Shown here: positions 8,152 to 17,586 of the stretch, piece by piece | Layout: each line of letters starts with the position of its first letter | Position numbering within the stretch: the stretch's first letter is position 1 | From: Streptomyces katrae | GTDB taxonomy: Bacteria > Actinomycetota > Actinomycetes > Streptomycetales > Streptomycetaceae | Direction: 5' to 3' | DNA length: 64,000 nucleotides | NCBI RefSeq assembly: GCF_002028425.1 | Contig: NZ_CP020042.1 | Coordinates: 6,857,560-6,921,559, forward strand | Position numbers and translations under genes: made by a program | The notes under the pieces: model-generated | What the model was told of the DNA's origin: nothing | Database searches by the model: none | Seen by the model: only the letters and a program-made list of their open reading frames with translations

Positions 8152-11100
8152 ATGCGCACCCCCCTCTGGCCGGCCGCAGCCGCGGTGTCCGGTCTCCTCG
8201 CCGCCCTCTTGGCGCCCTGGCCGGCCGCGGCGGTCCCGGCCGCGGCGGCACCCGTGACGATCACCTCACCCGAGCTGTCCGTCCGCGTGGACCCCGCCTT
8301 CCCCCGCGTCCTCGACTACACCCGGCGCGCGACCGGGGACGTGCTCCACGGCAACGAGGACCCCCTGAGCTCCGTCCTCGTCAACGGCACCGCGTACACC
8401 CCCGCCGTCACCTCCACCCCCTCCGCCTCCGGGGTGGACTACGCGATGGCCTTCTCCGGGGTGACCGTCCGGTCCCGGATCTCGGTGACGGGCTCGGTCG
8501 TGGAGTTCCGGGTCACCGCCGTCGAGGACACCCCCGCCCTGCGCGTGCACAGCTTCGAGATCCCGGAGCACACCCTCGTCAGCGTCCGCAGCGACCAGCC
8601 GGGAGCCGCGCTGGCCACCGCCACGATGCACACCGCCACCACCGGCACCGGCGACACCTTCACACCGGTCACCGCCTCCACCCCGGTGGACCCCGCCGCG
8701 ACGACCGTGATGTACGGGCTCCTGAGCACGGGCCGGCTGGCCGCCGCCATCGCCTCCAACTCCCTCTACGACACCCCCTCCGGCGGCACCGCCCGCGACA
8801 ACGGCCGGATCGGCAAACGGGTGACCGACCACGGCTCCTACCGCCGGGCCGGGCTGTGGAGCGGGGCCTGGCTCTACCGGGCCCAGGGCGCCGCCGACAC
8901 CGACACCGAACCGCTGCCCTACGTCCGGGTCGCCGTCACCGGCGACCGCAACGCCGACTCGGTGGTCGACTGGCAGGACGCCGCCGTGGCCTACCGGGAC
9001 ATCTGGACCCCGCCCACCGGCTGGCAGGACACCGCCCGCCGGGTGGTCCAGCGGATCCCGTTCAACTTCGCCTCCCAGGCCACCCACCCCTTCGCCCAGA
9101 CCCTCGACGAGACCAAGCGGGTCAGCCTCGCCACCGACGGCCTCGGCCAGTTCGTCCTGCTCAAGGGCTACGCCTCCGAGGGCCACGACTCCGCGCACAT
9201 GGACTACAAGAACATCGGCGCCAAACTCGGCGGCGCCGAGGGCCTGAACGCCCTCACCACCGCCGGCCACGCCTACAACGCCGACTTCGGCGTGCACGTC
9301 AACGCCACCGAGGAGTACCCGGTCTCCGCCACCTTCGACCCCGCCCACCAGAGCGGCGGCCTCGGCTGGGACTGGCTCGACCAGTCCTACTACGTCGACA
9401 CCCGCAAGGACGGCCAGTCGGGCGGGCGGCTCAAGCGCCTGGCGGACCTCAAGGCGGCCGCGCCCGGCCTCGACTTCCTCTACGTCGACGTCTGGTACGG
9501 CGACGGCTACGTCTCCCGCAAGCTCCAGCGCGAGGTCTCCGGCCTCGGCCTCCAGCTCGCCACCGAGTTCCCGAACACCCTCACCGAGCAGTCCCTGTGG
9601 CACCACTGGGCGGCCGACGTCGACTACGGCGGCAGCGACCTCAAGGGCGTGAACTCCACCATCGCCCGGTTCATCGCCAACCACGCCAAGGACGACTGGA
9701 TCGCCCGCCACCCCCTCCTCGGCGGCGCCGAACTCACCGCCTACGAGGGCTGGCAGGGCAAGGCGGACTACCCCGCCTTCCTGAACACCACCTTCGGCAC
9801 CGACCTGCCGACCAAGTACCTCCAGCAGTCCCCGATCGTGAAGTGGACCGCCGACACCATCACCCTCGCCGACGGCACCTCCGTCACCGACGCGGGGGGC
9901 ACCCGCCGCATCACCACCGGCGGCCGCACCGTCCTCGACGGTTCCGCCTACCTGCTCCCGCGCGACGGCAAGCTCTACCACTGGAACGACACCGGCGGCC
10001 CCACCACCTGGACGCTGCCCGACGGCTGGCGCAGCCCCACCCTCTACCGGCTCACCGACACCGGCCGGCAGCTCGTCGGACCCCTGACCCCGGGAGCCGG
10101 AAACCGGGTCACCATCGACGCCGCCGCCCGGACCGCGTACGTGGTCACCGACGGCGCCGCCCCCGCGCAGCCCGACCCCCGCTGGGGCGAGGGCACCCCG
10201 GTAGCGGACCCCTCCTTCAACTCCGGCGATCTCGCGGCCTGGACCGTCACCGGGGCCGGCGCCGCCGTCACCCGCAACGACCGCGGCCAGAACGAGCTCA
10301 CCTTCGCCCCGCAGACCGCCCCGGCCGTCTCCCAGCGGCTCACCGGCCTGAGCCCCGGCACCTACGCGGCCTCCGTCTGGGTCTCCACCCCGGCCGGCCG
10401 GGCCGCCACCCTCGCCGTCACCCCGGCGGGCGCCGCCGGCCCGGAATCCGTGTACGCCGACTCCTCCCCGCTGGCCGACGCTCTGGGCGGCAGCGAGAAG
10501 AACGGCACCACCATGCAGCGGATGAAGGTGCTCTTCGACGTCCCGGCCGGAGCGTCCACCGCCCTCCTCACGCTGTCCGCCGCCACCGGACCCGGCACGG
10601 TCCGGCTGGACGACGTACGCGTGGTGCGCTCCGCCCGCACCCCGCTGAACGGGCACACCTACGCCGAGGACTTCGAGAACGTGGACGCCGGCTGGGGCCC
10701 CTTCGCCTTCGGCGGCGCCGGCGGACCGGCCACCGACCCCCGTACGCACATCGCCCAGCGCAACGCCCCCTACACCCAGGCCGGCTGGAACGGAAAACTC
10801 GTCGACGACGTGATCGGCGGACAGAACTCCCTCAAATCGCACGAGGAACGCCCCGGCCTGGTCTACCGCACCCTCCCGCAGACCCTCCGGCTCACCCCGG
10901 GGCACGCCTACCGGGTCGGCTTCCGCTACGAGAACGGCTTCGCCGGGGACTACCGGTTCGTCACCGGCTCCGGCTCGGCGGAGACCGCCACCGCCCTCGG
11001 CCAGGCCCGCACGGCCACCGCCTTCACCCAGACCTTCACCGCCGGCGCCGACGCCTGGATCGGCGTCCGCAAGGTCAGCGCCGAGGACTCCCACAACGAG

Positions 11101-11598
11101 GCCGACCTCGTCCTCGACGACCTCACCGTGGACGACCTCGGCCCGGCCGGAGGCGGCGAACTCCTCGTCCCGCAGAACAAGATGAGGGTCAGCGCCGTCG
11201 ACAGCCAGGAGACGGCGGGGGAGAACGGCAGCGCCGCGAACGTCCTCGACGGCAAGCCCGCCACCATCTGGCACACCCAGTGGTACGCGGCCACCGCGCC
11301 GATGCCGCACGAGATCACCCTCGACCTCGGCGCCTCCTACCCCGTCTCGGCCCTGCACGTCCTGCCCCGCCAGACGCAGAGCAACGGGCGCATCGCCGAC
11401 TATCAGGTGTTCACCTCCGCCGACGGGGTCACCTGGGGCCCGGCCGCCGCCTCCGGGACCTGGCCCGACGGTACGGCCCAGCAGGACGCTGCCTTCACCC
11501 CCCGGGCCGCCCGCTACGTGAAGCTCCGGGCCACGCGGGAGGTGAACGGCAACCCCTGGACCTCGGTGGCCGAGCTCAACGTCGGCTACCGGCCCTGA
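8152..11598 (+). CDS. Secreted endo-alpha-N-acetylgalactosaminidase, GH101
   Basis: The 1,148-residue protein has a signal peptide (residues 1 to about 34, ending AAAVPAAAA). A GH101-type beta-sandwich and catalytic barrel follow. DFLYVDVWYGDGYVSRK includes Asp446, the likely nucleophile, and LATEF contains Glu472, the likely acid/base. Two galactose-binding-like modules come next (from about 685 and 840), then a C-terminal F5/8 type C (CBM32-like) module at about 1010-1145. GH101 enzymes release the Gal-GalNAc core disaccharide from O-glycosylated Ser/Thr. ATG at 8152 was chosen for GGAGG upstream and the signal peptide immediately after. Together with GH20 and PNGase A-like genes it suggests a glycoprotein-degrading lifestyle. 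Confidence 0.88.
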   Translation: MRTPLWPAAAAVSGLLAALLAPWPAAAVPAAAAPVTITSPELSVRVDPAFPRVLDYTRRATGDVLHGNEDPLSSVLVNGTAYTPAVTSTPSASGVDYAMAFSGVTVRSRISVTGSVVEFRVTAVEDTPALRVHSFEIPEHTLVSVRSDQPGAALATATMHTATTGTGDTFTPVTASTPVDPAATTVMYGLLSTGRLAAAIASNSLYDTPSGGTARDNGRIGKRVTDHGSYRRAGLWSGAWLYRAQGAADTDTEPLPYVRVAVTGDRNADSVVDWQDAAVAYRDIWTPPTGWQDTARRVVQRIPFNFASQATHPFAQTLDETKRVSLATDGLGQFVLLKGYASEGHDSAHMDYKNIGAKLGGAEGLNALTTAGHAYNADFGVHVNATEEYPVSATFDPAHQSGGLGWDWLDQSYYVDTRKDGQSGGRLKRLADLKAAAPGLDFLYVDVWYGDGYVSRKLQREVSGLGLQLATEFPNTLTEQSLWHHWAADVDYGGSDLKGVNSTIARFIANHAKDDWIARHPLLGGAELTAYEGWQGKADYPAFLNTTFGTDLPTKYLQQSPIVKWTADTITLADGTSVTDAGGTRRITTGGRTVLDGSAYLLPRDGKLYHWNDTGGPTTWTLPDGWRSPTLYRLTDTGRQLVGPLTPGAGNRVTIDAAARTAYVVTDGAAPAQPDPRWGEGTPVADPSFNSGDLAAWTVTGAGAAVTRNDRGQNELTFAPQTAPAVSQRLTGLSPGTYAASVWVSTPAGRAATLAVTPAGAAGPESVYADSSPLADALGGSEKNGTTMQRMKVLFDVPAGASTALLTLSAATGPGTVRLDDVRVVRSARTPLNGHTYAEDFENVDAGWGPFAFGGAGGPATDPRTHIAQRNAPYTQAGWNGKLVDDVIGGQNSLKSHEERPGLVYRTLPQTLRLTPGHAYRVGFRYENGFAGDYRFVTGSGSAETATALGQARTATAFTQTFTAGADAWIGVRKVSAEDSHNEADLVLDDLTVDDLGPAGGGELLVPQNKMRVSAVDSQETAGENGSAANVLDGKPATIWHTQWYAATAPMPHEITLDLGASYPVSALHVLPRQTQSNGRIADYQVFTSADGVTWGPAAASGTWPDGTAQQDAAFTPRAARYVKLRATREVNGNPWTSVAELNVGYRP

Positions 11599-11640
11599 GG
11601 CCCGGGCCCGCCTCACCCGTCCCGCCTCGCCGGGCCCGCC

Positions 11641-12240
11641 TCAGTGGAGCCGGTAGACCTGCCCCGTCTGCGCGCCCTCGACCGACCGCACGTAGGCCGC
11701 CGCCGCCCGGGCCGCGGGGACGGCCTCCATCCCGGCGAAGAAGGGACCGTAGGCGGGCAGGGACTCCTCCAGCACCGTCGGGCTCACCGCGTTGATCCGC
11801 TGCGGCGGCAGCTCGATCGCCGCCGCGCGCACGAAGGCCTCCACCGCGCCGTTCGCCGCCGAGGCGGCCGCCCCGGCCACGATCGGCTGCTCCGTGAGGA
11901 TGCCGCTGACCAGGGTGAACGAGCCGGTCGGGGCCACGTGCCGGGCACCCTGGCGGACCAGTTCGACCTGGCTCAGCGCCTTGCCGCGCAGCGTCGCCCC
12001 GAAGTCGTCGGCGCTCAGCTCGGACAGCGGGCGGAACACCGCGTCACCCGCCGCGACCGCCACCGCGTCCAGCGGGCCCGCCTCGGCGTACAGGCGGGCC
12101 ACCTGCTCCGGGTCCGTGACGTCGGCCACCAGGTCGCCGCCGGAGCGGCCCACCGCGACCACCTCGTGCCCGCGCCCCGCGAGCGCCTTGTGCACCGCGG
12201 TGCCCAGCGTGCCGCCCGCGCCGACCAGCAGAATCCTCAT
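11641..12240 (-). CDS. Short SDR-family oxidoreductase lacking the catalytic Tyr motif
   Basis: The 199-residue protein has a Rossmann nucleotide motif GAGGTLG at residues 7-13 and later SDR landmarks (VSGIL, RINAVSPTV). At the catalytic position the usual Y-x-x-x-K is absent, replaced by an Ala-rich stretch (AGAAASAANGAVEAF). It may be a non-classical reductase or act as a binding protein. The ribosome site GGAGGT precedes the ATG. It diverges from the LysR gene at 12354, which is the likely regulator. Confidence 0.8.
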   Translation of the reverse strand: MRILLVGAGGTLGTAVHKALAGRGHEVVAVGRSGGDLVADVTDPEQVARLYAEAGPLDAVAVAAGDAVFRPLSELSADDFGATLRGKALSQVELVRQGARHVAPTGSFTLVSGILTEQPIVAGAAASAANGAVEAFVRAAAIELPPQRINAVSPTVLEESLPAYGPFFAGMEAVPAARAAAAYVRSVEGAQTGQVYRLH

Positions 12241-12353
12241 CCCGACCTCCGGAGATCCGTCGCCCGGGGGAACCTCCCCCGCACACCTCCGACGTTATGG
12301 ACCGCGCCGCCCGTCCGGAAATGCCGTCTGGGCAGCGACTATGCTCCACAGGC

Positions 12354-13220
12354 ATGGACGATGTGGAACTGCGGCACCTCCGGGCCCTGGACGCCGTGGC
12401 CGAAGCGGGCACGATCACCGCCGCCGCGGCCCGCCTGCACATGACACAGCCGGCCCTCTCCCGGACCCTGGCCCAGCTGGAGGCCCGCGTCGGCGTCCGG
12501 CTGGTGGACCGCTCGTCCCGGCACCTGGCCCTCACCGAGGCCGGCAGCACCCTGCTGGGACACGGCCGCGCCATCCTCTCCCGCCTGGAAGCCGCCCTCG
12601 CCGACACCCGGGCGGTTTCCCGCCCGCTGCGGCTCGGCTACACGTGCGCCGTGCTCGGGCAGCAGACCGTACCGCTGCTGCGCAACTGGCGCCGGACCCA
12701 CCCCGGCACCCCGCTCGACGTGGTCCGGCGCGACAACGGCACCGCGGGCCTGGCCACCGGCGAGACCGACGTCGCCGTGCTGCGCACCCTCCCCGGTGAC
12801 CCGCGCATCCGCAGCGAGGCCCTCTACACGGAGGACCGGGTCGCCGCCCTCCCCGACGACCACCCGCTCGCCGGCCGGGACGCCGTCCTGCTGGCCGAAC
12901 TCACCGCCGCCCCGCAACTGCCCCTGGCCGTATGGCCCGAGGCCGGCACCGCCTCCCCGGAGCTGTGGCCGCCGCAGGCCCGCCCCGCCCGGACGGTGGA
13001 GGTCGGCAACGTCGACGAGTGGCTGAACCTCATCGCCACCGGCGGCGCCTTCGGGCTCGCGGCGGCCGGCACCGCCGAGAGCCACGGCCACCCGGGCGTC
13101 CGCTTCCTCCCGGTCTCCGACGCCCCGCCGGCCACCGTCTACGTCTCCTACCCGCACCACCCGACGCACCCGGGGACACCCGAGTTCCTGACGGCGGTCC
13201 GGGAGGCGGTCTCCGGCTGA
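12354..13220 (+). CDS. LysR-family transcriptional regulator
   Basis: The 288-residue protein has an N-terminal winged helix-turn-helix (residues 1-60; AAARLHMTQPALSRTLAQLE) and a periplasmic-binding-type effector domain from about residue 85. ATG at 12354 starts directly at MDDVELRHLRAL, the usual LysR N-terminus. LysR regulators normally control the divergent neighbour, here the SDR-like gene 113 bases away, in response to a small ligand. Bases 12297-12340 may hold the operator, but no convincing T-N11-A dyad was found. Confidence 0.9.
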   Translation: MDDVELRHLRALDAVAEAGTITAAAARLHMTQPALSRTLAQLEARVGVRLVDRSSRHLALTEAGSTLLGHGRAILSRLEAALADTRAVSRPLRLGYTCAVLGQQTVPLLRNWRRTHPGTPLDVVRRDNGTAGLATGETDVAVLRTLPGDPRIRSEALYTEDRVAALPDDHPLAGRDAVLLAELTAAPQLPLAVWPEAGTASPELWPPQARPARTVEVGNVDEWLNLIATGGAFGLAAAGTAESHGHPGVRFLPVSDAPPATVYVSYPHHPTHPGTPEFLTAVREAVSG

Positions 13221-13247
13221 CGCCCTCCCCGCCTCCCCGGCTTCCTC

Positions 13248-13320
13248 CTCCCCGGGTTCCTCTCCCGGGTTTCCTCCGTCCCGGGTTCCTCCTCCCGGAT
13301 TTCCGCGGTCCCGGATTTCG
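13248..13320. repeat. Imperfect tandem repeat, unit near TCCCGGGTTCCTC
   Basis: Five degenerate copies of a 13-16 base unit (cccgggttcc, tcccgggtttcctc, tcccgggttcctcc, tcccggatttcc, tcccggatttcg) follow each other between the LysR stop and the methyltransferase. The CCCGGG cores are self-complementary, so the array could form alternative hairpins and may act as a terminator. Confidence 0.6.
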
Positions 13321-13410
13321 ACGTTCCCCGGTACGGGCGGCTCGCGCGGCGGCATCCTGCGCCGAGAGGCCCGGAAGCACCGGGGAGGACGATGAGAGGC
13401 AGGCCGCACG

Positions 13411-14046
13411 ATGACGGGTCGCAAGACCGCCGCAGAGGTGTTCGACGCGCTCGCGGGGCGCTACGAGGAGGCCTTCGGTACCATCCCCGCGCAGCGGGAG
13501 GCCCTGGAATGGCTCACCGGGCGGCTGCCCCGGGGCGCCCGTGTGCTCGACGTCGGCAGCGGCACGGGCCGCCCCACCGCCGAGACCCTGGCCCGCGCGG
13601 GCTGCGCCGTGACCGGCATCGACGTCTCGGCGGAGATGGTCGCCCTCGCGCGTTCCCGGGTCCCCGGTGCCCGTTTCGAACAGGCCGACGTCCGCACGTA
13701 CGCACCGCCCGGAGCCGGGGGCTTCGACGCGGTCTGCGCCTTCTTCCCGCTGCTGATGATGGACCAGCGGGAGGTCGCCGCCTCACTGGAGCGGCTGGCC
13801 TCCTGGACCGCGCCCGGCGGCTACCTCGTCGTCGCCACGGTCCCCGGCGACATCGACGCCCTCGACATCGAGTTCATGGGCCACCGGGTCGCCGTCAGCA
13901 GCCTCTCGGCCGAGGAGTACCTGCACCGGATCGAGGCCGCCGGGCTGGAGGTCCTGCACCACGAGACCACCCTCTACCACCCCGCCGGCGGGCTCGCCGA
14001 CCCGGAGGAACACCTCTTCTGCTACGCCCGGCGGCCCGTGGCCTGA
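13411..14046 (+). CDS. Class I SAM-dependent methyltransferase
   Basis: The 211-residue protein has the Rossmann methyltransferase motifs: VLDVGSGTGRPT (motif I, SAM binding), GIDVSAEMVALAR (motif II with the acidic residue that contacts SAM ribose), FEQADVRTY and a later APGGYLVVATVP. It belongs to the broad Methyltransf_11/25 type and the substrate cannot be predicted. The final 264 bases overlap the AraC-family reading frame on the other strand. Confidence 0.85.
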   Translation: MTGRKTAAEVFDALAGRYEEAFGTIPAQREALEWLTGRLPRGARVLDVGSGTGRPTAETLARAGCAVTGIDVSAEMVALARSRVPGARFEQADVRTYAPPGAGGFDAVCAFFPLLMMDQREVAASLERLASWTAPGGYLVVATVPGDIDALDIEFMGHRVAVSSLSAEEYLHRIEAAGLEVLHHETTLYHPAGGLADPEEHLFCYARRPVA

Positions 14047-14907
14047 GACCCCCACCGCCTGCTGGGCACGGAACCGCACCGGGGGCATGCCCACCCGGCG
14101 GCTGAACAGCCGGCTGAAGTAGGCGGGGTCCTCGTACCCGACCCGCCGGGCTATCCCCGCCACCGGCAGATCGGTCCGGGCCAGCAGCTCCTTGGCCCGG
14201 CTCACCCGGATCCCGAGCAGGTACTCCTTGACCCCCTCGCCGGTGCTGCGCCGCACCGCCCCGCGCAGCTCCGGCAGGGGCATGCCCAGCCGTGCGGCGT
14301 GCTCGGCCACCGAGATCGGCAGCAGCGCGTCCCGGGCCAGCGCGTCCACCACCGCCTCCCCGTCCCGGGACACCTCCGCCCGGGCGTAGCGCAGCGCCAC
14401 CAGCAGCCCGTGCACCTGCGCCGCGGCCTCCACCTCCAGCAGCGGCCCGCCGCGCCGGGCGGCCCGCGCGATCCCGTCGACCACGTGCCGCACGCCGGTG
14501 GTCCCGCTCAGCGGCACCACGGGCCGGTCCGGGGTGATGTACCCGAGGTCGGTGTACGCGCCGACGGCGGCGCCCGTGAAATCGACGAAGCACTCGTCCC
14601 AGCCGCCGCCCTCCGGGTCGGGGGCGTAGTGGTGCTCGACCCCCGGCACCAGCCACAGCAGGGCGGGCGCGGCCACCGGCTGCGGCGCCCGCCCGCCGTG
14701 GCCGAACCAGCCGCGGCCCCGGGTGAGGACGACGGCCACGTGGTGGTCGAGGACCCGGGGCCCGACCACCGGCAGCGCCCCCTGCTGCACGCCCACCCCC
14801 AGGCAGACCAGGCCGAGCCGGCGGTGGACCGGGGCGGGGGAGAAGTACCGCATCCAGCTGCTGTACGCGGGCTGCCGGCCCGGGGGAGTGCGCGGCTGCG
14901 TCGGCAT
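13783..14907 (-). CDS. AraC-family transcriptional regulator with antisense 3' extension
   Basis: The N-terminal part is a cupin-like sensor (HHVAVVLTRGRGWFG, WLVPGVEHHY). The C-terminal DNA-binding domain follows, with two helix-turn-helix units (ISVAEHAARLGMPLPELRGA and VAGIARRVGYEDPAYFSRLF). ATG at 14907 gives 374 residues. AraC proteins normally end shortly after MPPVRFRAQ; here no stop follows and the frame continues about 85 residues into the antisense of the methyltransferase gene. The tail has no recognisable domain. Either the overlap is genuine or a stop has been lost through mutation or sequence error. A shorter start at 14853 is possible. Confidence 0.75.
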   Translation of the reverse strand: MPTQPRTPPGRQPAYSSWMRYFSPAPVHRRLGLVCLGVGVQQGALPVVGPRVLDHHVAVVLTRGRGWFGHGGRAPQPVAAPALLWLVPGVEHHYAPDPEGGGWDECFVDFTGAAVGAYTDLGYITPDRPVVPLSGTTGVRHVVDGIARAARRGGPLLEVEAAAQVHGLLVALRYARAEVSRDGEAVVDALARDALLPISVAEHAARLGMPLPELRGAVRRSTGEGVKEYLLGIRVSRAKELLARTDLPVAGIARRVGYEDPAYFSRLFSRRVGMPPVRFRAQQAVGVSGHGPPGVAEEVFLRVGEPAGGVVEGGLVVQDLQPGGLDPVQVLLGREAADGDPVAHELDVEGVDVAGDRGDDEVAAGRGPGGQPLQ

Positions 14908-14975
14908 CTGCGGATTGTGATCCACGACGACGCCCCCATCAAGAGGCCGCCGCAGGCCCATCGGGCCCGGGCCGT

Positions 14976-15932
14976 TCAGAAGCCGGCCGGCTTCGGGCCG
15001 ACGCGCAGCCCCGCCGTCAGCCCGGCGATCACCACCACCAGGCCCAGCCACACCGCCGGGCCGGGCACCCCGCCGCCCGTCAGCGCCCCCGCCCCGGCCG
15101 CCGCGAGCGGGGCGACCCCCGTCAGCAGCCCCGCCCGGCCGGAGCCCACGGCCGCCACCGTGCGGTACCAGAGCAGGAACGCCACCGCCGTGACCAGTAC
15201 CGCGAGGTAGCCCACCGCCGCCCACTGCGCCGCCCCCAGCTCCGTCACCGCGGACGGCGGCTCCGTGCACACTGCCAGCCCCGCCAGCATCACGGCTCCC
15301 ATCCACACGGCGTGCACGGACACCCCCCACGCCCCGTGCCTCCCCAGCACCGGCACCGCGAGCAGGGTGAACCCCGTCTCGCAGCCCAGCGCCAGCGCGG
15401 CCCAGCCCACCCCGGCGGCGTCCGTGCGCCCGCTCCCCTCGACCAGCGCCGCCCCCGCGACCACCACCGGCGCCGCCAGCAGCACCCGGCGGCTGGGCCG
15501 GCGCCCCTCCAGCAGGGGGCCGACCACCCCGAGCAGGACCGGAGCGGACGCCATGGCCACGGCGATCACCGCCGGCTCGGCATGCGCGACCCCCCGTACG
15601 ACGGCCACGTTGAACAGCACCAGACCGGTCGCCGCGATCCCCGCCAGCCACAGCCACTCCCGCCCCCGGGGACGCAGCAGCGGGACCCCGGTGGCCCGCG
15701 CCAGGAGGACGAGGATCAGCGCCGCGGCCGCGTAGCGCGCCGCCTGGGCGGTGAACAGCGGGGCCTCGGCCAGGGACCGCGAGACGGTGACGCTGCTGCC
15801 GACCAGGACCATGGCGGCCACGCCCGGCGCCAGCTCGCGGACGGAGACGGGGAGGAGGGACGGGCGTACCGGCGGGGCGGAACGCGAGGGAGAGGGGGAG
15901 GGAGACGTGGAAGGAGGGGTGGAGGCGCTCAT
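14976..15932 (-). CDS. EamA/RhaT (DMT) family transporter
   Basis: The 318-residue protein begins with a Ser/Pro-rich cytoplasmic tail (residues 1-25). About ten membrane segments follow in two EamA repeats, including HAEPAVIAVAMASAPVLLGVVGPLLEGRRPSRR at the end of the first half and VAFLLWYRTVAAVG in the second. Family members export amino acids or small metabolites. ATG at 15932 is 29 bases from the divergent MocR start, and such pairs usually mean that the MocR protein controls the exporter. Confidence 0.85.
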   Translation of the reverse strand: MSASTPPSTSPSPSPSRSAPPVRPSLLPVSVRELAPGVAAMVLVGSSVTVSRSLAEAPLFTAQAARYAAAALILVLLARATGVPLLRPRGREWLWLAGIAATGLVLFNVAVVRGVAHAEPAVIAVAMASAPVLLGVVGPLLEGRRPSRRVLLAAPVVVAGAALVEGSGRTDAAGVGWAALALGCETGFTLLAVPVLGRHGAWGVSVHAVWMGAVMLAGLAVCTEPPSAVTELGAAQWAAVGYLAVLVTAVAFLLWYRTVAAVGSGRAGLLTGVAPLAAAGAGALTGGGVPGPAVWLGLVVVIAGLTAGLRVGPKPAGF

Positions 15933-15961
15933 ACGGACCAGCCTGGAGGCACAATGGTCCG

Positions 15962-17446
15962 GTGAGCAGGTCCAAAGAAACCCCTGAGGACAGGTCCATA
16001 GCGGCGCTCCCGGCCCATCCGGCCGGCTCCGACTTCCTCCAGCTCGACATCGGCCGCGCCCCCGCCGGCGGCCGCACGGAATGGCTCGCCGGCCGGCTGC
16101 GCGCCGCCATCGCCGACGGCACCCTGCCCGTCGGCAGCCGGCTGCCCGCCAGCCGGGTCCTCGCCGCCGAACTGCGCGTCTCGCGCGGCCTGGTGACGGA
16201 GGCCTACCAGCGGCTCGCCGAGACGGGACAGGTGGCCGGCCGCGGCCGGGGCGGCACGGTGGTCGTCGCGGCCCCGCCACCCGCCCCCGCCGCCCCGGCC
16301 GGGGCCGCCCCGCGCGGCGGACCGGTGGACGCGCTGCGTGCCGTGCCCTGCCGGATCGACCTCTCGCCCGGGGTGCCCGACCTCACCGCCTTCCCCCGCA
16401 CCGCCTGGCTCCAGGCCGAGCGGCGGGTGCTCGCCGGCCTCACCGCCGCCGACTTCGGCTACGGGGACCCGCAGGGCGCGCCCGCCCTGCGCGCGGCCGT
16501 CGCCGGATGGCTGGCCCGCAACCGCGGTGTCCGCGCCGACCCCGGCGAGGTGGTCGTCGTCGCCGGGGTCGCCCAGGCCCTCTGGTTGCTGGCGGGGGTA
16601 CTGCCGCGCGCGGGCGTGCGCCGGGTGGCCGTGGAGGACCCCGGCTCGCTCGGGGCCCGGCAGCAGCTGGAGCACGGCGGGCTGGAGACCGTGGGGGTGC
16701 CCGTGGACGGGGCGGGGCTCGACGTGGCCGCGCTGCTGGCGAGCGGAGCCGGGGCGGTCCTGCTGACCCCGGCGCACCAGTTCCCGACCGGGGTGGTGCT
16801 CGACGGCGAGCGCCGCCGGGAGCTGCTGGCCTGGGCGGCGGCCGGCGGGCTGGTCCTGGAGGACGACTACGACGCCGAACACCGCTACGACCGCGCCCCC
16901 GTGCCCGCGCTGCGGGCCCTGGCCCCGGAGTCGGTCGCCTACGCGGGCAGCGTCTCCAAACTGCTCGCGCCCGCGCTGCGGCTGGGCTGGCTGCTGGTGC
17001 CGCGCCGGCTGCGCGACGAGGTGGTGGAGGCCAAGCGCCACGCCGACCTCGGCAACCCGGTCCTCGCCCAGCTCGTGCTCGCCCGGCTCATGGACACGGG
17101 CGAACTGGAACGCCACCTGCGCTTTGTACGCCGCCGCCACCGCCGCCGCAGGGACGCGATGCTCGACGCGATCGCCCGTCACCTCCCCGGCGCCCGCGTG
17201 CACGGCGCGGCGGCGGGCCTGCACCTGATGGTCACCTTCGACGGCGCGGACTTCTCCGACACCGCCCTGGCCACCGGCGCACTGGCCCTCGGCGTCAAGA
17301 CCCACCCCCTCTCCTGGCACCGGCTGACCCCCGGCCCGCCCGGCCTGATCCTCGGCTACGCGGCCGGCCCGGCCGGCGAGACGGAGGAGGGCGTCGCCCT
17401 GCTGGGCCGGGCCCTGCGCACCCTCGCCCAAGATCAACGGCGTTGA
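15962..17446 (+). CDS. MocR-type GntR/aminotransferase fusion regulator
   Basis: The 494-residue protein joins an N-terminal GntR winged helix (PVGSRLPASRVLAAELRVSR, about residues 50-75) to an aminotransferase fold I domain. The PLP site is recognisable: ILEDDYDAEHRYDR-type motif near residue 300 and YAGSVSKLLAPALRLGW, whose Lys should hold PLP. MocR regulators sense PLP or an amino compound and control a divergent gene, here the EamA transporter. The start is GTG at 15962; an ATG at 15954 is out of frame and ends after three codons. The stop codon overlaps a promoter -35 box. Confidence 0.88.
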   Translation: MSRSKETPEDRSIAALPAHPAGSDFLQLDIGRAPAGGRTEWLAGRLRAAIADGTLPVGSRLPASRVLAAELRVSRGLVTEAYQRLAETGQVAGRGRGGTVVVAAPPPAPAAPAGAAPRGGPVDALRAVPCRIDLSPGVPDLTAFPRTAWLQAERRVLAGLTAADFGYGDPQGAPALRAAVAGWLARNRGVRADPGEVVVVAGVAQALWLLAGVLPRAGVRRVAVEDPGSLGARQQLEHGGLETVGVPVDGAGLDVAALLASGAGAVLLTPAHQFPTGVVLDGERRRELLAWAAAGGLVLEDDYDAEHRYDRAPVPALRALAPESVAYAGSVSKLLAPALRLGWLLVPRRLRDEVVEAKRHADLGNPVLAQLVLARLMDTGELERHLRFVRRRHRRRRDAMLDAIARHLPGARVHGAAAGLHLMVTFDGADFSDTALATGALALGVKTHPLSWHRLTPGPPGLILGYAAGPAGETEEGVALLGRALRTLAQDQRR

Positions 17447-17470
17447 CACCGCGGCGCCGGACGCGTCTAA
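17442..17470 (+). promoter_or_regulatory. Consensus housekeeping-type promoter
   Basis: TTGACA (17442-17447) and TCTAAT (17465-17470) are separated by exactly 17 bases, close to the vegetative sigma consensus. It would start transcription near 17477, giving a leader of about 265 bases before the GTG at 17744. Confidence 0.75.
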
Positions 17471-17556
17471 TAGCGGGCGGTGTCGCGTGACTCCGGCCAA
17501 AGAGCAGTGGGCCGGCCGGAGATCGGGCGAAACACCCTTCACTTCAGGGGACCGCC

Positions 17557-17586
17557 ATGAACAGGCCATCCACACCCCGCAGTTGA
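17557..17586 (+). CDS. Possible nine-codon leader peptide
   Basis: ATG at 17557 follows an AGGGGA ribosome site with good spacing and encodes MNRPSTPRS before TGA. It lies in the leader between the consensus promoter and the F420-reductase/hemerythrin gene. It does not match the cysteine-leader peptides known from streptomycetes. A role in attenuation or coupling is speculative. The rest of the leader (17587-17743) is C-rich with no other gene seen. Confidence 0.35.
   Translation: MNRPSTPRS

Noticed and set aside
8266..11616. 1,116-residue open frame antisense to the GH101 gene
   Set aside because: Long antisense frames are expected in very GC-rich genes; the composition is Gly/Ala/Val-rich without domains, while the plus strand has signal peptide and catalytic motifs.
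12297..12353. LysR operator between the SDR and LysR genes
   Set aside because: No dyad with T-N11-A spacing was convincing.
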